Source of the DNA: an uncultured Lysobacteraceae bacterium
GTDB taxonomy: Bacteria > Pseudomonadota > Gammaproteobacteria > Xanthomonadales > Xanthomonadaceae
Length of the DNA: 64,000 nucleotides
Assembly (NCBI GenBank): GCA_902825775.1
Contig: CADECF010000013.1
Location: 1 to 64,000 of the forward strand
Direction: 5' to 3'
The notes beneath the pieces are model-generated. The model did no database searches. It worked only from the letters and a program-made list of their open reading frames with translations, and was not told the DNA's origin. Made by a program: the position numbers and the translations under genes. This document shows, in pieces, positions 26,575 through 34,589 of the stretch (positions within the stretch are counted from its first letter, which is position 1; every line of letters begins with the position of its first letter).

Positions 26575-27519
26575 TCATTCGACAGATTTCAGGGGCGCAG
26601 CCAGCGACTCGCCCGGGCGCATGCCTGCCAGGAACGCCAGTCCTGCCGCGATTACCCGTTCATCGGCCATGATCCGGGTGTGGCCGAGGCCGCTGGTGCG
26701 AACCATCCGCGACCGCAGCCAGTGGCGCGCATAACGTTCGCCTTCCTCGCAGGGGATTTCGCGATCTTCCAGGTCGTGCAGGATCAGGCCATCGGCGTCG
26801 ATGCGTGGCGCGATCCGGTGCGCCTGCAATTCGTGGATCGGCACTGGACCGTCGACGAAGGCTTCGATCATCCGTTCGCCAAAGCCGTCCGGCAGACGCA
26901 TCAGGTTAGTGAAGCGGCGCGTGGCCGCGGCCAGGTCCGCCGAAGGCGACACCAGGATCGCGAGCGGGACCGGCAGCCCCTGCGCCATCGCGACCGCTGA
27001 AGCAGCGCCGCCCAGCGAATGCCCGATCAACGCCGAAGGCGTGCCGTGCCATTCGGCGACAACCTGCAAGGTCTCGACGAAACCCGGCAGGTTCGTGCGC
27101 CGGCCCTCGCTGAGCCCGTGCGCGGGATGGTCGAAGGCCACCACCGCATAGCCGGCTTCGCGCAGCCGCGGCACCCACGGCTTGAATATGGCCGCATAGC
27201 TGGACCAGCCATGCGACAGCAGTACGTACGGCTCGCTCTTCGGATCGCCCCAGCGATACGTCGCGATCTTCAGGCCCGCGATCCGCATCGTTTCGCGTGC
27301 CGCGTCGCTCATGTCGGCTGCCGCGGCGCGGCGCCGCGATTGCGGCAGAGGCGTGCAGAACAGCTCGCAAGCTCGGGTGAGGGTGCGTTCCGGTTGGAGG
27401 CTCGCGCCCAAGCGCAGACGCCAGCGCAAACCCGATAAGGCGACCTGTCCGCCGATACGCGCCATGCGTTTGGCGAATCCAGGGCGCGGCGATGCGTGCG
27501 TTGCGAAGTTCGTGGCCAT
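26575..27519 (-). CDS. Alpha/beta hydrolase, copy 2
   Basis: 314 residues from ATG 27519 (a GTG at 27546 is possible). It parallels the hydrolase at 24921 along its length: RACELFCTPLPQSRRRA, TYRWGDPKSEPYVLLSHGWS, VVAFDHPAHGLSEGRRTNL, nucleophile IGHSLGG, LILHDLEDREIPCEEGERYA and catalytic His in GLGHTRI. Both copies therefore have a complete Ser-Asp-His set. A fragment of a palindromic repeat (CCCACCCTACAGAGCGGGG) overlaps its 3' side. The product may serve a related substrate to copy 1 under the intervening TetR. Confidence 0.88.
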   Translation of the reverse strand: MATNFATHASPRPGFAKRMARIGGQVALSGLRWRLRLGASLQPERTLTRACELFCTPLPQSRRRAAAADMSDAARETMRIAGLKIATYRWGDPKSEPYVLLSHGWSSYAAIFKPWVPRLREAGYAVVAFDHPAHGLSEGRRTNLPGFVETLQVVAEWHGTPSALIGHSLGGAASAVAMAQGLPVPLAILVSPSADLAAATRRFTNLMRLPDGFGERMIEAFVDGPVPIHELQAHRIAPRIDADGLILHDLEDREIPCEEGERYARHWLRSRMVRTSGLGHTRIMADERVIAAGLAFLAGMRPGESLAAPLKSVE

Positions 27520-27594
27520 GACGGCCGTTGTACCGTGCGCCAGCACTGCCGCCCCAGACCCGTGCGACAGGTGCCGCGACTCGCTTTAGCTAGG

Positions 27595-28479
27595 TCAGTC
27601 GCGATAGCGCTTGAGCAAATCCTCATAGGCATCGATGCGCCGATCGCGCAGGAACGGCCAGATCCGGCGCACGTGTTCGCTGCGGCCTAGGTCGACTTCG
27701 CAGGTCAGGATTTGCGGATCGCCCTTGGCTTCGGCCAGGAATTCGCCCTGCGGCCCGAGCGCATGGCTGGAGCCCCAGAAATCGATGCCGGCCGCATCCA
27801 GCGGCGATTGCTCGTGGCCGACGCGATTGCAACTCAGCACCGGCAGCCCGTTCGCGACGGCGTGGCCGCGGTGGCTGAGGATCCACGCGTTGCGCTGACG
27901 ATCCTTTTCGGCCTGCTCGTCGTTCGGGTCCCAGCCGATCGCAGTCGGATAGAGCAGCAGTTCGGCGCCCGCCAGCGCCATCAGACGCGCGGCTTCCGGA
28001 TACCACTGGTCCCAGCATACGAGCACGCCGAGACGGCCGACGCTGGTGTCGATCGGTTCGAAACCCAGGTCGCCGGGCGTGAAATAGAATTTTTCGTAGA
28101 AACCCGGATCGTCCGGGATGTGCATCTTGCGGTACTTGCCAGCGGTGCTGCCGTCGGCGTCGAACACGACCGCGGTGTTGTGGTACAGCCCGGCGGCGCG
28201 GCGTTCGAACAGCGAGCCGACCAGCACGACTTTGTGCTGCTTGGCGAGCTTGGACAGACGCTCGGTGCTCGGGCCGGGAATCGGTTCGGCGCGGTCGAAT
28301 TCGTCCACCGATTCGTGCTGGCAGAAGTAAGGGCCGTTGTGCAGTTCCTGCAGCAGTACGAGCTTGGCGCCTTGCTTGGCGGCTTCGCCGACGCGCGTTT
28401 CGATGACGGCCAGGTTGGCCTCGGCATCGCCGTGGTTCTTTTCCTGGATCAGGGCGACGGGCAGGGTGGACTTCTTCAT
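27595..28479 (-). CDS. aguB: N-carbamoylputrescine amidase
   Basis: 294 residues from ATG 28479; the upstream extension to 28533 lies in a repeat. The nitrilase-superfamily triad is E45 (LLQELHNGPYFCQ), K118 (GKYRKMHIPDDPGFYEKFYF) and C155 (GVLVCWDQWYPEAARL). The FYEKFYFTPGD and QRNAWILSHRGHAVANG segments are typical of AguB. It hydrolyses N-carbamoylputrescine to putrescine, CO2 and ammonia. aguA lies just upstream on the same strand, so this is the second step of agmatine breakdown and polyamine synthesis. Confidence 0.94.
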   Translation of the reverse strand: MKKSTLPVALIQEKNHGDAEANLAVIETRVGEAAKQGAKLVLLQELHNGPYFCQHESVDEFDRAEPIPGPSTERLSKLAKQHKVVLVGSLFERRAAGLYHNTAVVFDADGSTAGKYRKMHIPDDPGFYEKFYFTPGDLGFEPIDTSVGRLGVLVCWDQWYPEAARLMALAGAELLLYPTAIGWDPNDEQAEKDRQRNAWILSHRGHAVANGLPVLSCNRVGHEQSPLDAAGIDFWGSSHALGPQGEFLAEAKGDPQILTCEVDLGRSEHVRRIWPFLRDRRIDAYEDLLKRYRD

Positions 28480-28511
28480 GATGGTTCTCGAAACCGTATC
28501 CGCTACGCCAT

Positions 28512-28632
28512 TGTAGGGTGGGCCTTGGCCCACCGTCGCGTACTTGATGATCGCCGCGCACGTACGATGTTGTGAAGGTGGTTCGCTGCGGACGTGCGAT
28601 GGCGCGATGGTGGGCCGAGGCCCACCCTACAC
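28512..28632. repeat. Twin palindromic repeat, GTAGGGTGGGCC family
   Basis: TGTAGGGTGGGCCTTGGCCC at the left is mirrored by GGGCCGAGGCCCACCCTACA at the right, with inner ACCGTCGCG and CGCGATGGT arms. It lies between aguA and aguB. A single half-copy is at about 26553 (CCCACCCTACAGAGC), fused to part of the GTAGAGCGG family. Confidence 0.85.
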
Positions 28633-29655
28633 GAGGCCTTCGGGTAATTGCATGGTGATGCAATGCAAACTGCCGTTCTGCCAGATAAGCGCGCGGCACG
28701 GCACGGGCACGATTTCGCGGTCGGGGAATGCTTTTTCAAGCACGGCCACTGCGGCAGCATCGGCATCGTCGCCATACGCCGGCATCAATACCGCGCCGTT
28801 GACGATCAGGAAGTTCGCGTAGCTGGCAGCGAGGCGGCGGCCGGCGTCGACGATGGGTTTCGCCCACGGCAGCGGGAACAGGCGGTACGGTTGTCCATCG
28901 CGGGTGCGCAATGCGGCGATTTCGTCCGCCATCGCCTTCAATTCGGCGTAATGCGAATCGTCGGGATCGTCGCAGGCCTGGAACACGATCGCATCCGGTG
29001 CGGCGAAGCGGGCGAGGGTGTCGATGTGGGCGTCGGTGTCGTCGCCTTCCAGATAGCCGTGGTCGAGCCACAGCAAGCGGTCTTGTGCGAGCCAGCCGGA
29101 CAATTTCGCCGCCAGTTCCTCGCGCGACTTGTCGGGATGGCGTTCGTGCAGGCATTGCCAAGTGGTCAGCAGCGTGCCGGCGCCGTCGGTGTCGATCGCG
29201 CCGCCTTCCAGCGCGAAATCGATCGCTTGCGTGCGGGCATCGCCGAATACATGTTGCGAATTAAGCGCTTCGATCAATTGGTCGTCCAGGCTCGCTTCGA
29301 ACTTGCCGCCCCAGCCGGTGAATCGGAAATCGAGCAGCCGGAAGCCCCGCTGCTCGAGCAAGGTGATCGGACCCGAATCGCGCAGCCAGGTGTCGTCGTA
29401 AGGCACTTCGACGAAAGCAACGCGATCCATGTCGATGCGCGCGGACGACAGGCGCGCACGCGCATAAGCCTGCACGTCGTCGTCGGCCACGCAGATCACG
29501 ACGCGTTCGAAGCGTGCGATCGCGGCCACGAGCGCGATGTAGGTTTCTTCGACTTGGGCCAGGCGATCGGCCCAGTCGGTGCCGTCGTGCGGCCAAGCGA
29601 TAAGCACCGCGGATTGGGGTTCCCACTCCGCGGGGAAATGCAAACGTTCAGTCAT
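28627..29655 (-). CDS. aguA: Agmatine deiminase
   Basis: 342 residues. The N-terminus FPAEWEPQSAVLIAWPHDGTDWADRL is diagnostic for bacterial agmatine/peptidylarginine deiminases. DDTWLRDSGPI, EGGAIDTDGAGTLLTTWQCL and WLDHGYLEGDDTDAHIDTLA (His and Asp of the active site) follow. The C-terminal nucleophile is C332 in NGSLHCITMQ. It converts agmatine to N-carbamoylputrescine and ammonia. With aguB it completes the arginine-agmatine-putrescine route, though no arginine decarboxylase is in the window. The stop lies inside the right arm of the repeat that separates it from aguB. Confidence 0.95.
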   Translation of the reverse strand: MTERLHFPAEWEPQSAVLIAWPHDGTDWADRLAQVEETYIALVAAIARFERVVICVADDDVQAYARARLSSARIDMDRVAFVEVPYDDTWLRDSGPITLLEQRGFRLLDFRFTGWGGKFEASLDDQLIEALNSQHVFGDARTQAIDFALEGGAIDTDGAGTLLTTWQCLHERHPDKSREELAAKLSGWLAQDRLLWLDHGYLEGDDTDAHIDTLARFAAPDAIVFQACDDPDDSHYAELKAMADEIAALRTRDGQPYRLFPLPWAKPIVDAGRRLAASYANFLIVNGAVLMPAYGDDADAAAVAVLEKAFPDREIVPVPCRALIWQNGSLHCITMQLPEGLV

Positions 29656-29716
29656 TCCGATACTCGTTCGTACCCGCCCGAAAACGGCAGGCGCTTGCGA
29701 AACATGGGTTGCCGCG

Positions 29717-30043
29717 TCACCTGATCGGCGGCTTGGGCCCGATTTCGTTCGGCGCGGCCTGCGTGGCGACCGCGTCGATCACCTTGTTCTTCTCGAAATA
29801 GACGACGAAGCCGGGATAGGTCCAGCGGTTGATCGTCGGCCACTGCCGCTTCTGGCCGCCGCGCGGGTCCAGCTTGTCCGACGGGGCGCCGTAGCGCGCT
29901 TCGACCTGGGCCATGCTCATCCCGCGGGTCGGCATCGCCGCCTGGTTCTCATGGCGGGCGCGGTCGATCAGCAGGGTATCGGCCGAGGCGGTGCCGGCGA
30001 TTGCCAGCAGAGCCAGGGCCAGCGGACGTACGTAACGGTTCAT
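29717..30043 (-). CDS. Small secreted protein, SmpA/BamE-like motif
   Basis: 108 residues from ATG 30043 after GGGAG. The signal peptide is MNRYVRPLALALLAIAGTAS. The core GMSMAQVEARYGAPSDKLDP, then WTYPGFVVYFEKNKVIDAV, has the pattern of the small SmpA/OmlA (BamE-like) fold: a GMS-helix, then a two-stranded sheet. No lipobox is seen, so it is probably soluble in the periplasm. Its first 60 residues and its upstream sequence are duplicated in the next gene (30249-30947). Confidence 0.8.
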   Translation of the reverse strand: MNRYVRPLALALLAIAGTASADTLLIDRARHENQAAMPTRGMSMAQVEARYGAPSDKLDPRGGQKRQWPTINRWTYPGFVVYFEKNKVIDAVATQAAPNEIGPKPPIR

Positions 30044-30125
30044 ATAACCCAACTCCCTCGGCTTGGACGTTGGATTGTAGGCGGAAGCCGGCCGGAGAAA
30101 ACAAGGTATCGATGCCGGAAACGAG

Positions 30126-30155
30126 GAAGGCCGCGTTGCTGCGGCACAGGTCACG
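30126..30155 (-). repeat. Degenerate second copy of the rpmJ terminator
   Basis: GAAGGCCGCGTTGCTGCGGC with AGGTCACGCTT after it matches the sequence at 31049-31081 downstream of rpmJ (GAAGGCCGCATCGCTGCGGC, CGGTCACGCTT). One arm of the hairpin has decayed. It sits upstream of the small secreted gene as the real copy sits upstream of its paralogue, marking a tandem duplication unit. Confidence 0.7.
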
Positions 30156-30248
30156 CTTCCGGTGCGTGCGGCACACCGAACCGGCGGCTTAGGACCTGCC
30201 TCATGCCTGCAGCCTGGATGACAGCGGCATCCCTACCTTCCGTTCATT

Positions 30249-30947
30249 CTATTTGGCGTCCTGAAAGCTCTCATCGGTACCGGCATCGAGTATGTCGAGG
30301 AGCTGCCATTCGTCCTTTGTCCTTTTCATGAGAAAGAGCTCGTATCGTGCGTCGGTCCTGCTTCTGCGGGCGGTGCATTTCATGGCCGCATAGTCGCCGA
30401 AATAAACCGGCGAGCTGAAATAGTAGGCGGTGTACTCCTCCTTGCTGTGGCGCAAGGTGTACAGGTCGTGGCGGTAATCTCTGGGGTCGTAGCGATTCTT
30501 TGAGCTGATCTTCGCCGCTTTCTTTTCGGAAACGAATTCGATCGGCGTGTTGCAAGCGAAATTGCTCGTCCGCACAGGCATGCTGTGAAATATCTGGCGG
30601 AATGCCGTATCGATTTGCGACTGGTCGAAATGCCTTTCCAGCGCAGCATTCATCATATGGTGATCGCTGATCTTGCCCCCGGGATTGTAGTTGCGGACCG
30701 CATAGACCTTAGTGGGCGCATGGTAATAGGCGCCAATGATCAGGTTGATCAACTCGCATTCGCGCGAATCGGGCTTCTCGCTCGGCGCACCGTGACGGGC
30801 TTCGGCTTGGGTCATGGACATTCCATGCAATACCGGCATCGCGCCGATGTTTTCTTGGCGGGGGCGGTCGATGAACAATGCATCGGCCGAGGCGGCGCAG
30901 GCGAATGCCAGCAATGCAAGGGGCAGCGGACGTGCGATACGGTTCAT
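30249..30947 (-). CDS. Secreted paralogue with a different C-terminal domain
   Basis: 232 residues from ATG 30947. Residues 1-60 match the neighbouring small protein closely (MNRIARPLPLALLAFACAAS, then DRPRQENIGAMP and GMSMTQAEARHGAPSEK). After residue 62 the match stops: instead of the WTYPGFVVYFEK sheet there are about 170 residues that I do not recognise (ELINLIIGAYYHAPTKVYAV, FSSPVYFGDYAAMKC, YELFLMKRTKDEWQLLDILD). Base composition of this part is visibly AT-richer. Such an end resembles a small NTF2-like or YchJ-like fold in style, but that is only a guess. Likely periplasmic. Confidence 0.75.
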   Translation of the reverse strand: MNRIARPLPLALLAFACAASADALFIDRPRQENIGAMPVLHGMSMTQAEARHGAPSEKPDSRECELINLIIGAYYHAPTKVYAVRNYNPGGKISDHHMMNAALERHFDQSQIDTAFRQIFHSMPVRTSNFACNTPIEFVSEKKAAKISSKNRYDPRDYRHDLYTLRHSKEEYTAYYFSSPVYFGDYAAMKCTARRSRTDARYELFLMKRTKDEWQLLDILDAGTDESFQDAK

Positions 30948-31050
30948 ACCCAACCAACTCTCTCGGAGCGGACGGCCGGCTTCAGAACGGGCTGGGCGTA
31001 GGGAGAACCCGACCCCGGGAATCATGGCCAGTGTGCCTCGGAAACGACGA

Positions 31051-31070
31051 AGGCCGCATCGCTGCGGCCT
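31051..31070 (-). terminator. rpmJ terminator hairpin
   Basis: On the minus strand AGGCCGCA, loop GCGA, TGCGGCCT, followed by TCGTCGTTTCC, a weak T-rich tail. It lies 37 bases after the rpmJ stop. Confidence 0.6.
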
Positions 31071-31107
31071 CGGTCACGCTTAACCGATACGCGCGAAGGC
31101 GCAGGTT

Positions 31108-31233
31108 TTAGCGCTGACGCGCCTTGAAACGCGGATTGGTTTTGCAGATCACGAAGACCTTGCCACGGCGGCGAACCACCTTGCAGTCGCGGTGACGGGC
31201 CTTCGCCGACTTCAGGGAGGACAGGACCTTCAT
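31108..31233 (-). CDS. rpmJ: 50S ribosomal protein L36, long form
   Basis: 41 residues: it begins [20 protein letters not shown] and ends [12 protein letters not shown]. This is the form of L36 with a disrupted zinc site (only two cysteines remain, C17 and C30), typical of Xanthomonads and of YkgO in enterics. It needs no zinc and often substitutes under zinc limitation. A pyrimidine-interrupted GAGGTGTGTC lies upstream of the ATG as ribosome site. It is monocistronic, divergent from cmk. Confidence 0.93.
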   Translation of the reverse strand: MKVLSSLKSAKARHRDCKVVRRRGKVFVICKTNPRFKARQR

Positions 31234-31335
31234 GACACACCTCGGCGGAAAAGTCCGACATTATGTCTAGTTTCTTGAATCTGTTCAAGAGGTTGCGGCT
31301 TGCGCCTAGAATGGCCCGGAACCCAGGGAGACAAG

Positions 31336-32010
31336 ATGGCCAAGACCGTACCCGTTCTGACCATCGATGGGCCTTCCGGTTCGGGCAAAGGCACCATCAG
31401 CCGGCTGGTCGCCGGCCGGCTGGGCTGGCATTACCTGGACTCCGGCGCCCTGTACCGCGCCGTGGGTCTGGCGGCGGCCTGGTCCGAAGTCGACCTGAGC
31501 GACGCCGAGCACGTGGCCGCCTGCGCCCGCCGAACCGAGATCCACTTCGAGACCGGAGACGGCGGGGCCGAACCGCGGGTCATCGTCAACGGCAAGGACG
31601 CGACCCACCAACTACGCATGGAAACCGCCGGCGCGGCCGCTTCGGCCATCGCCGCTTTGCCGCCCGTTCGCGAGGCCCTGCTCGACAAACAGCGGGCTTT
31701 CCGCCGGCTGCCGGGGCTGGTGGCCGACGGCCGGGACATGGGTACGGTCATCTTCCCGGATGCCTCCCCGAAGGTGTTCCTGACCGCCAGCGCCGAAGAA
31801 AGAGCCGAAAGACGCTATAAGCAGTTGAAAGACAAAGGGGTTTCCGTTACCTTGGACGGTCTGCTGCACGAGATCCTCGCCCGCGATACCCGCGACGCGG
31901 AGCGTGCGGTGGCACCGCTGCGACCGGCCGAAGACGCCGTCCGCATCGATACCACCGGGCTCTCCATCGACACGGTCGTCGCAAAAGTACTGGCGTTGGC
32001 CGAAACGTAG
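31336..32010 (+). CDS. cmk: Cytidylate kinase
   Basis: 224 residues from ATG 31336, after CAGGGAG. The P-loop GPSGSGKGT is at residues 12-20. [14 protein letters not shown], the [20 protein letters not shown] segment and [14 protein letters not shown] lid region are all typical of CMP/dCMP kinases. It phosphorylates CMP and dCMP with ATP, for CDP supply and pyrimidine salvage. cmk directly upstream of rpsA is a widely conserved pairing; here a terminator-like hairpin separates them. Confidence 0.95.
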   Translation: MAKTVPVLTIDGPSGSGKGTISRLVAGRLGWHYLDSGALYRAVGLAAAWSEVDLSDAEHVAACARRTEIHFETGDGGAEPRVIVNGKDATHQLRMETAGAAASAIAALPPVREALLDKQRAFRRLPGLVADGRDMGTVIFPDASPKVFLTASAEERAERRYKQLKDKGVSVTLDGLLHEILARDTRDAERAVAPLRPAEDAVRIDTTGLSIDTVVAKVLALAET

Positions 32011-32019
32011 CGGAACGGT

Positions 32020-32047
32020 CCCGACGGAATCCTCCGGACGGGTTTTT
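32020..32047 (+). terminator. Candidate terminator between cmk and rpsA
   Basis: Stem CCCG-A-CGGA, loop ATCC, TCCG-GA-CGGG with a small internal bulge, followed by TTTTT. It starts ten bases after the cmk stop. If it works, rpsA depends partly on its own promoter in the next 120 bases. Confidence 0.55.
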
Positions 32048-32166
32048 CAATCACAACACTTACGGCCACACGCATCCCGCGCAGGCCGATAACCGGTGGA
32101 TCAGCGGCCGCGCAATCGGATATGCCGGCGCACCGCGATCCATGTGTTCAACCTGAGTAATCAGAA

Positions 32167-33861
32167 ATGACCGAATCATTCGCAGAACTGTTCGAACAAA
32201 GCCAAACCCATCTGGCCAAGCTGAAGCCGGGCTCCATCGTCACCGGCACCGTCGTCGAAGTCCGCACCGACGTGGTGGTGATCAACGCCGGCCTGAAGTC
32301 CGAAGGCATCGTGCCGATCGAACAGTTCCGTAACGACGCCGGCGAAATCGACGTCGGCGTGGGCGACCAAGTCAAGGTCGCGCTCGACTCCATCGAAAAT
32401 GGCTTCGGTGAAACCGTGCTGTCGCGCGAGAAAGCCAAGCGCGCCATGGTGTGGGACGAGCTGGAAGAAGCGCTCAACAACAACGAAACCATCACCGGCC
32501 GCATCAGCGGCAAGGTCAAGGGCGGTTTCACCGTCGACATCAAGGACGTCCGCGCGTTCCTGCCGGGTTCGCTGGTCGACGTGCGTCCGGTCCGCGACCC
32601 GGTGTACCTGGAAGGCAAGGAACTCGAGTTCAAGCTCATCAAGCTGGACCGCAAGCGCAACAACGTGGTCGTCTCCCGCCGTGCGGTGGTCGAGAGCGAG
32701 CATTCGGAAGAGCGCGAGCAGCTGCTCGAGAAGCTGCAGGAAGGCGCGATCCTCAAGGGCGTGGTCAAGAACCTCACCGACTACGGCGCGTTCGTGGACC
32801 TGGGCGGCATCGACGGCCTGCTGCACATCACCGACATGGCCTGGAAGCGCGTGCGCCATCCTTCCGAAGTCGTGGAAGTGGGCCAGGAACTCGACGTCCG
32901 CGTGCTCAAGTACGATCGCGAGCGCAACCGCGTCAGCCTGGGCCTGAAGCAGCTGGGCGAGGATCCGTGGGACAACATCGCGCGCCGCTACCCGGCCAAC
33001 ACCCGCGTGTTCGGCAAGGTCTCCAACGTCACCGATTACGGCGCGTTCGTCGAGATCGAACCGGGCGTGGAAGGCCTGGTCCACGTGTCCGAAATGGACT
33101 GGACCAACAAGAACGTCAACCCGTCCAAGATCGTGCAGGTCGGCGACGAAGTGCAGGTGATGGTGCTGGACGTCGACGAAGAGCGTCGCCGCATCTCGCT
33201 GGGCATGAAGCAGGTCTCGTCCAATCCGTGGGAAACCTTCGCCGCCATCCATAAGAAGGGCGACAAGGTGTCCGGCCAGATCAAGTCGATCACCGACTTC
33301 GGCATCTTCATCGGCCTGGACGGCGGCATCGACGGTCTGATCCACTTGTCCGACATCAGCTGGAACTCCACCGGCGAAGACATCGCCCGCAACTTCAAGA
33401 AAGGCGACACGCTCGAAGCCGTGGTGCTGGCGGTCGATCCGGAACGCGAGCGCATCAGCCTGGGCGTCAAGCAGCTGGAGCAGGATCCGTTCGGCCAGTA
33501 CATGGCCGGCAACCAGAAGGGTTCGGTGGTCAAGGGCACGGTTAAGGAAGTCGACGCCAAGGGCGCTACGATCGAATTGGCCGACGGCGTCGAAGGTTAT
33601 GTCGCCGCGCGCGACATCGCCAAGGAACGCGTCGACGACGCCACCCAGCACCTGAAGGTGGGCGACGAAGTCGAAGCCAAGTTCATCGGCATGGATCGCA
33701 AGGGCCGCACCATGCAGCTCTCGATCAAGGCCAAGGACGAAGCCGAGATCCAGGACACGCTGGCCGAGTACAACAAGGCATCGGCCGATGCGTCCAGCGG
33801 CACCACCAAGCTCGGTGCGTTGCTGCGCGAACAGCTCGGCAGCAAGGCCGATTCCGAGTAA
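32167..33861 (+). CDS. rpsA: 30S ribosomal protein S1
   Basis: 564 residues, full length, with six S1 repeats. The N-terminus [20 protein letters not shown] binds the ribosome. The repeats show the pattern [59 protein letters not shown] and [21 protein letters not shown]1 unfolds mRNA leaders and places them on the 30S subunit. No strong Shine-Dalgarno sequence precedes the ATG, as is usual for rpsA, whose product represses its own translation. A clean terminator follows. Confidence 0.97.
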   Translation: MTESFAELFEQSQTHLAKLKPGSIVTGTVVEVRTDVVVINAGLKSEGIVPIEQFRNDAGEIDVGVGDQVKVALDSIENGFGETVLSREKAKRAMVWDELEEALNNNETITGRISGKVKGGFTVDIKDVRAFLPGSLVDVRPVRDPVYLEGKELEFKLIKLDRKRNNVVVSRRAVVESEHSEEREQLLEKLQEGAILKGVVKNLTDYGAFVDLGGIDGLLHITDMAWKRVRHPSEVVEVGQELDVRVLKYDRERNRVSLGLKQLGEDPWDNIARRYPANTRVFGKVSNVTDYGAFVEIEPGVEGLVHVSEMDWTNKNVNPSKIVQVGDEVQVMVLDVDEERRRISLGMKQVSSNPWETFAAIHKKGDKVSGQIKSITDFGIFIGLDGGIDGLIHLSDISWNSTGEDIARNFKKGDTLEAVVLAVDPERERISLGVKQLEQDPFGQYMAGNQKGSVVKGTVKEVDAKGATIELADGVEGYVAARDIAKERVDDATQHLKVGDEVEAKFIGMDRKGRTMQLSIKAKDEAEIQDTLAEYNKASADASSGTTKLGALLREQLGSKADSE

Positions 33862-33872
33862 AGGCATCAGCG

Positions 33873-33898
33873 AAGGGTCCGGCGCTGCCGGACCCTTC
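33873..33898 (+). terminator. Rho-independent terminator after rpsA
   Basis: GGGTCCGGC, loop GCT, GCCGGACCC, followed by TTCCT: a perfect nine-base GC stem with a short T-rich tail, 14 bases after the rpsA stop and before ihfB. Confidence 0.75.
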
Positions 33899-33923
33899 CT
33901 GGCCCTGAGCCCCGTCGGCATCC

Positions 33924-34226
33924 ATGACCAAGTCCGAACTGATCGAAATACTCACCCAGCGCCAGGCGCACCTGAAGGCCGACGATGTCGACCTGGCGGT
34001 GAAGTCGTTGCTGGAGATGATGGGCGGCGCCTTGTCCGATGGCGGCCGCATCGAGATCCGTGGTTTCGGCAGTTTCTCCCTGCATTACCGGCCGCCGCGT
34101 ACCGGCCGCAATCCCAAGACCGGCGACGCTGTCGCGCTGCCCGGCAAGCATGTCCCTCACTTCAAGCCCGGCAAGGAATTGCGCGAGCGCGTCAGCGGCG
34201 TCGAGCCGCAAGCCAGCGAAGATTGA
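33924..34226 (+). CDS. ihfB: Integration host factor subunit beta
   Basis: 100 residues with the HU/IHF fold: [20 protein letters not shown], then [20 protein letters not shown], the beta-arm with [20 protein letters not shown], ending [11 protein letters not shown]. The [18 protein letters not shown] arm is that of IHF-beta, and the position after rpsA is the conserved one for ihfB. With IhfA it bends DNA sharply at specific sites. Weak ribosome site. Confidence 0.95.
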   Translation: MTKSELIEILTQRQAHLKADDVDLAVKSLLEMMGGALSDGGRIEIRGFGSFSLHYRPPRTGRNPKTGDAVALPGKHVPHFKPGKELRERVSGVEPQASED

Positions 34227-34313
34227 TCGCTTGCGCGCAGCCGCTTCGGGCTGCGTTGTGTGAATGGCCGCGTCGCTCGGCTAAGCTAGGCCTTCCCCCG
34301 GAGTCGAGTGAAC

Positions 34314-34586
34314 ATGCGCCTGATCCGCCTGCTAGCCGCTATCGCCTGTCTTGTGGTGGGCATCGCTGTGGGCGCGCTCAATCCGCAGTCGATCGCGCTC
34401 GATCTGGGTTTCGCTACATTCCGTGCCAGTTTGGGCGTGACCGTGCTGGTGGCTTTGCTGGCAGGCGTCGTCCTCGGCGGATTGATCCTGACGGTGAGCA
34501 CTGTCTTGCCGCTGAGGCAGCGTCTGCGCCGTGCGGCGACGAACAAACCTGCGGCCTCCGTGCCGTCGCCCGAACAGCGGTTGTGA
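34314..34586 (+). CDS. lapA: LapA-domain membrane protein
   Basis: 90 residues from ATG 34314, chosen over the GTG at 34308 because GGAG is ten bases upstream of the ATG. Two membrane segments: RLLAAIACLVVGIAVGAL and VTVLVALLAGVVLGGLILTV, with a basic C-terminal tail. This is the LapA/YciS layout. It precedes lapB by six bases; the pair acts with FtsH to control LpxC turnover and thus LPS synthesis. Confidence 0.88.
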   Translation: MRLIRLLAAIACLVVGIAVGALNPQSIALDLGFATFRASLGVTVLVALLAGVVLGGLILTVSTVLPLRQRLRRAATNKPAASVPSPEQRL

Positions 34587-34589
34587 CCG

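Noticed and set aside
32176-33921. Minus-strand frame of 581 codons opposite rpsA
   Set aside because: Antisense of six S1 repeats; its apparent periodicity only mirrors that of S1.
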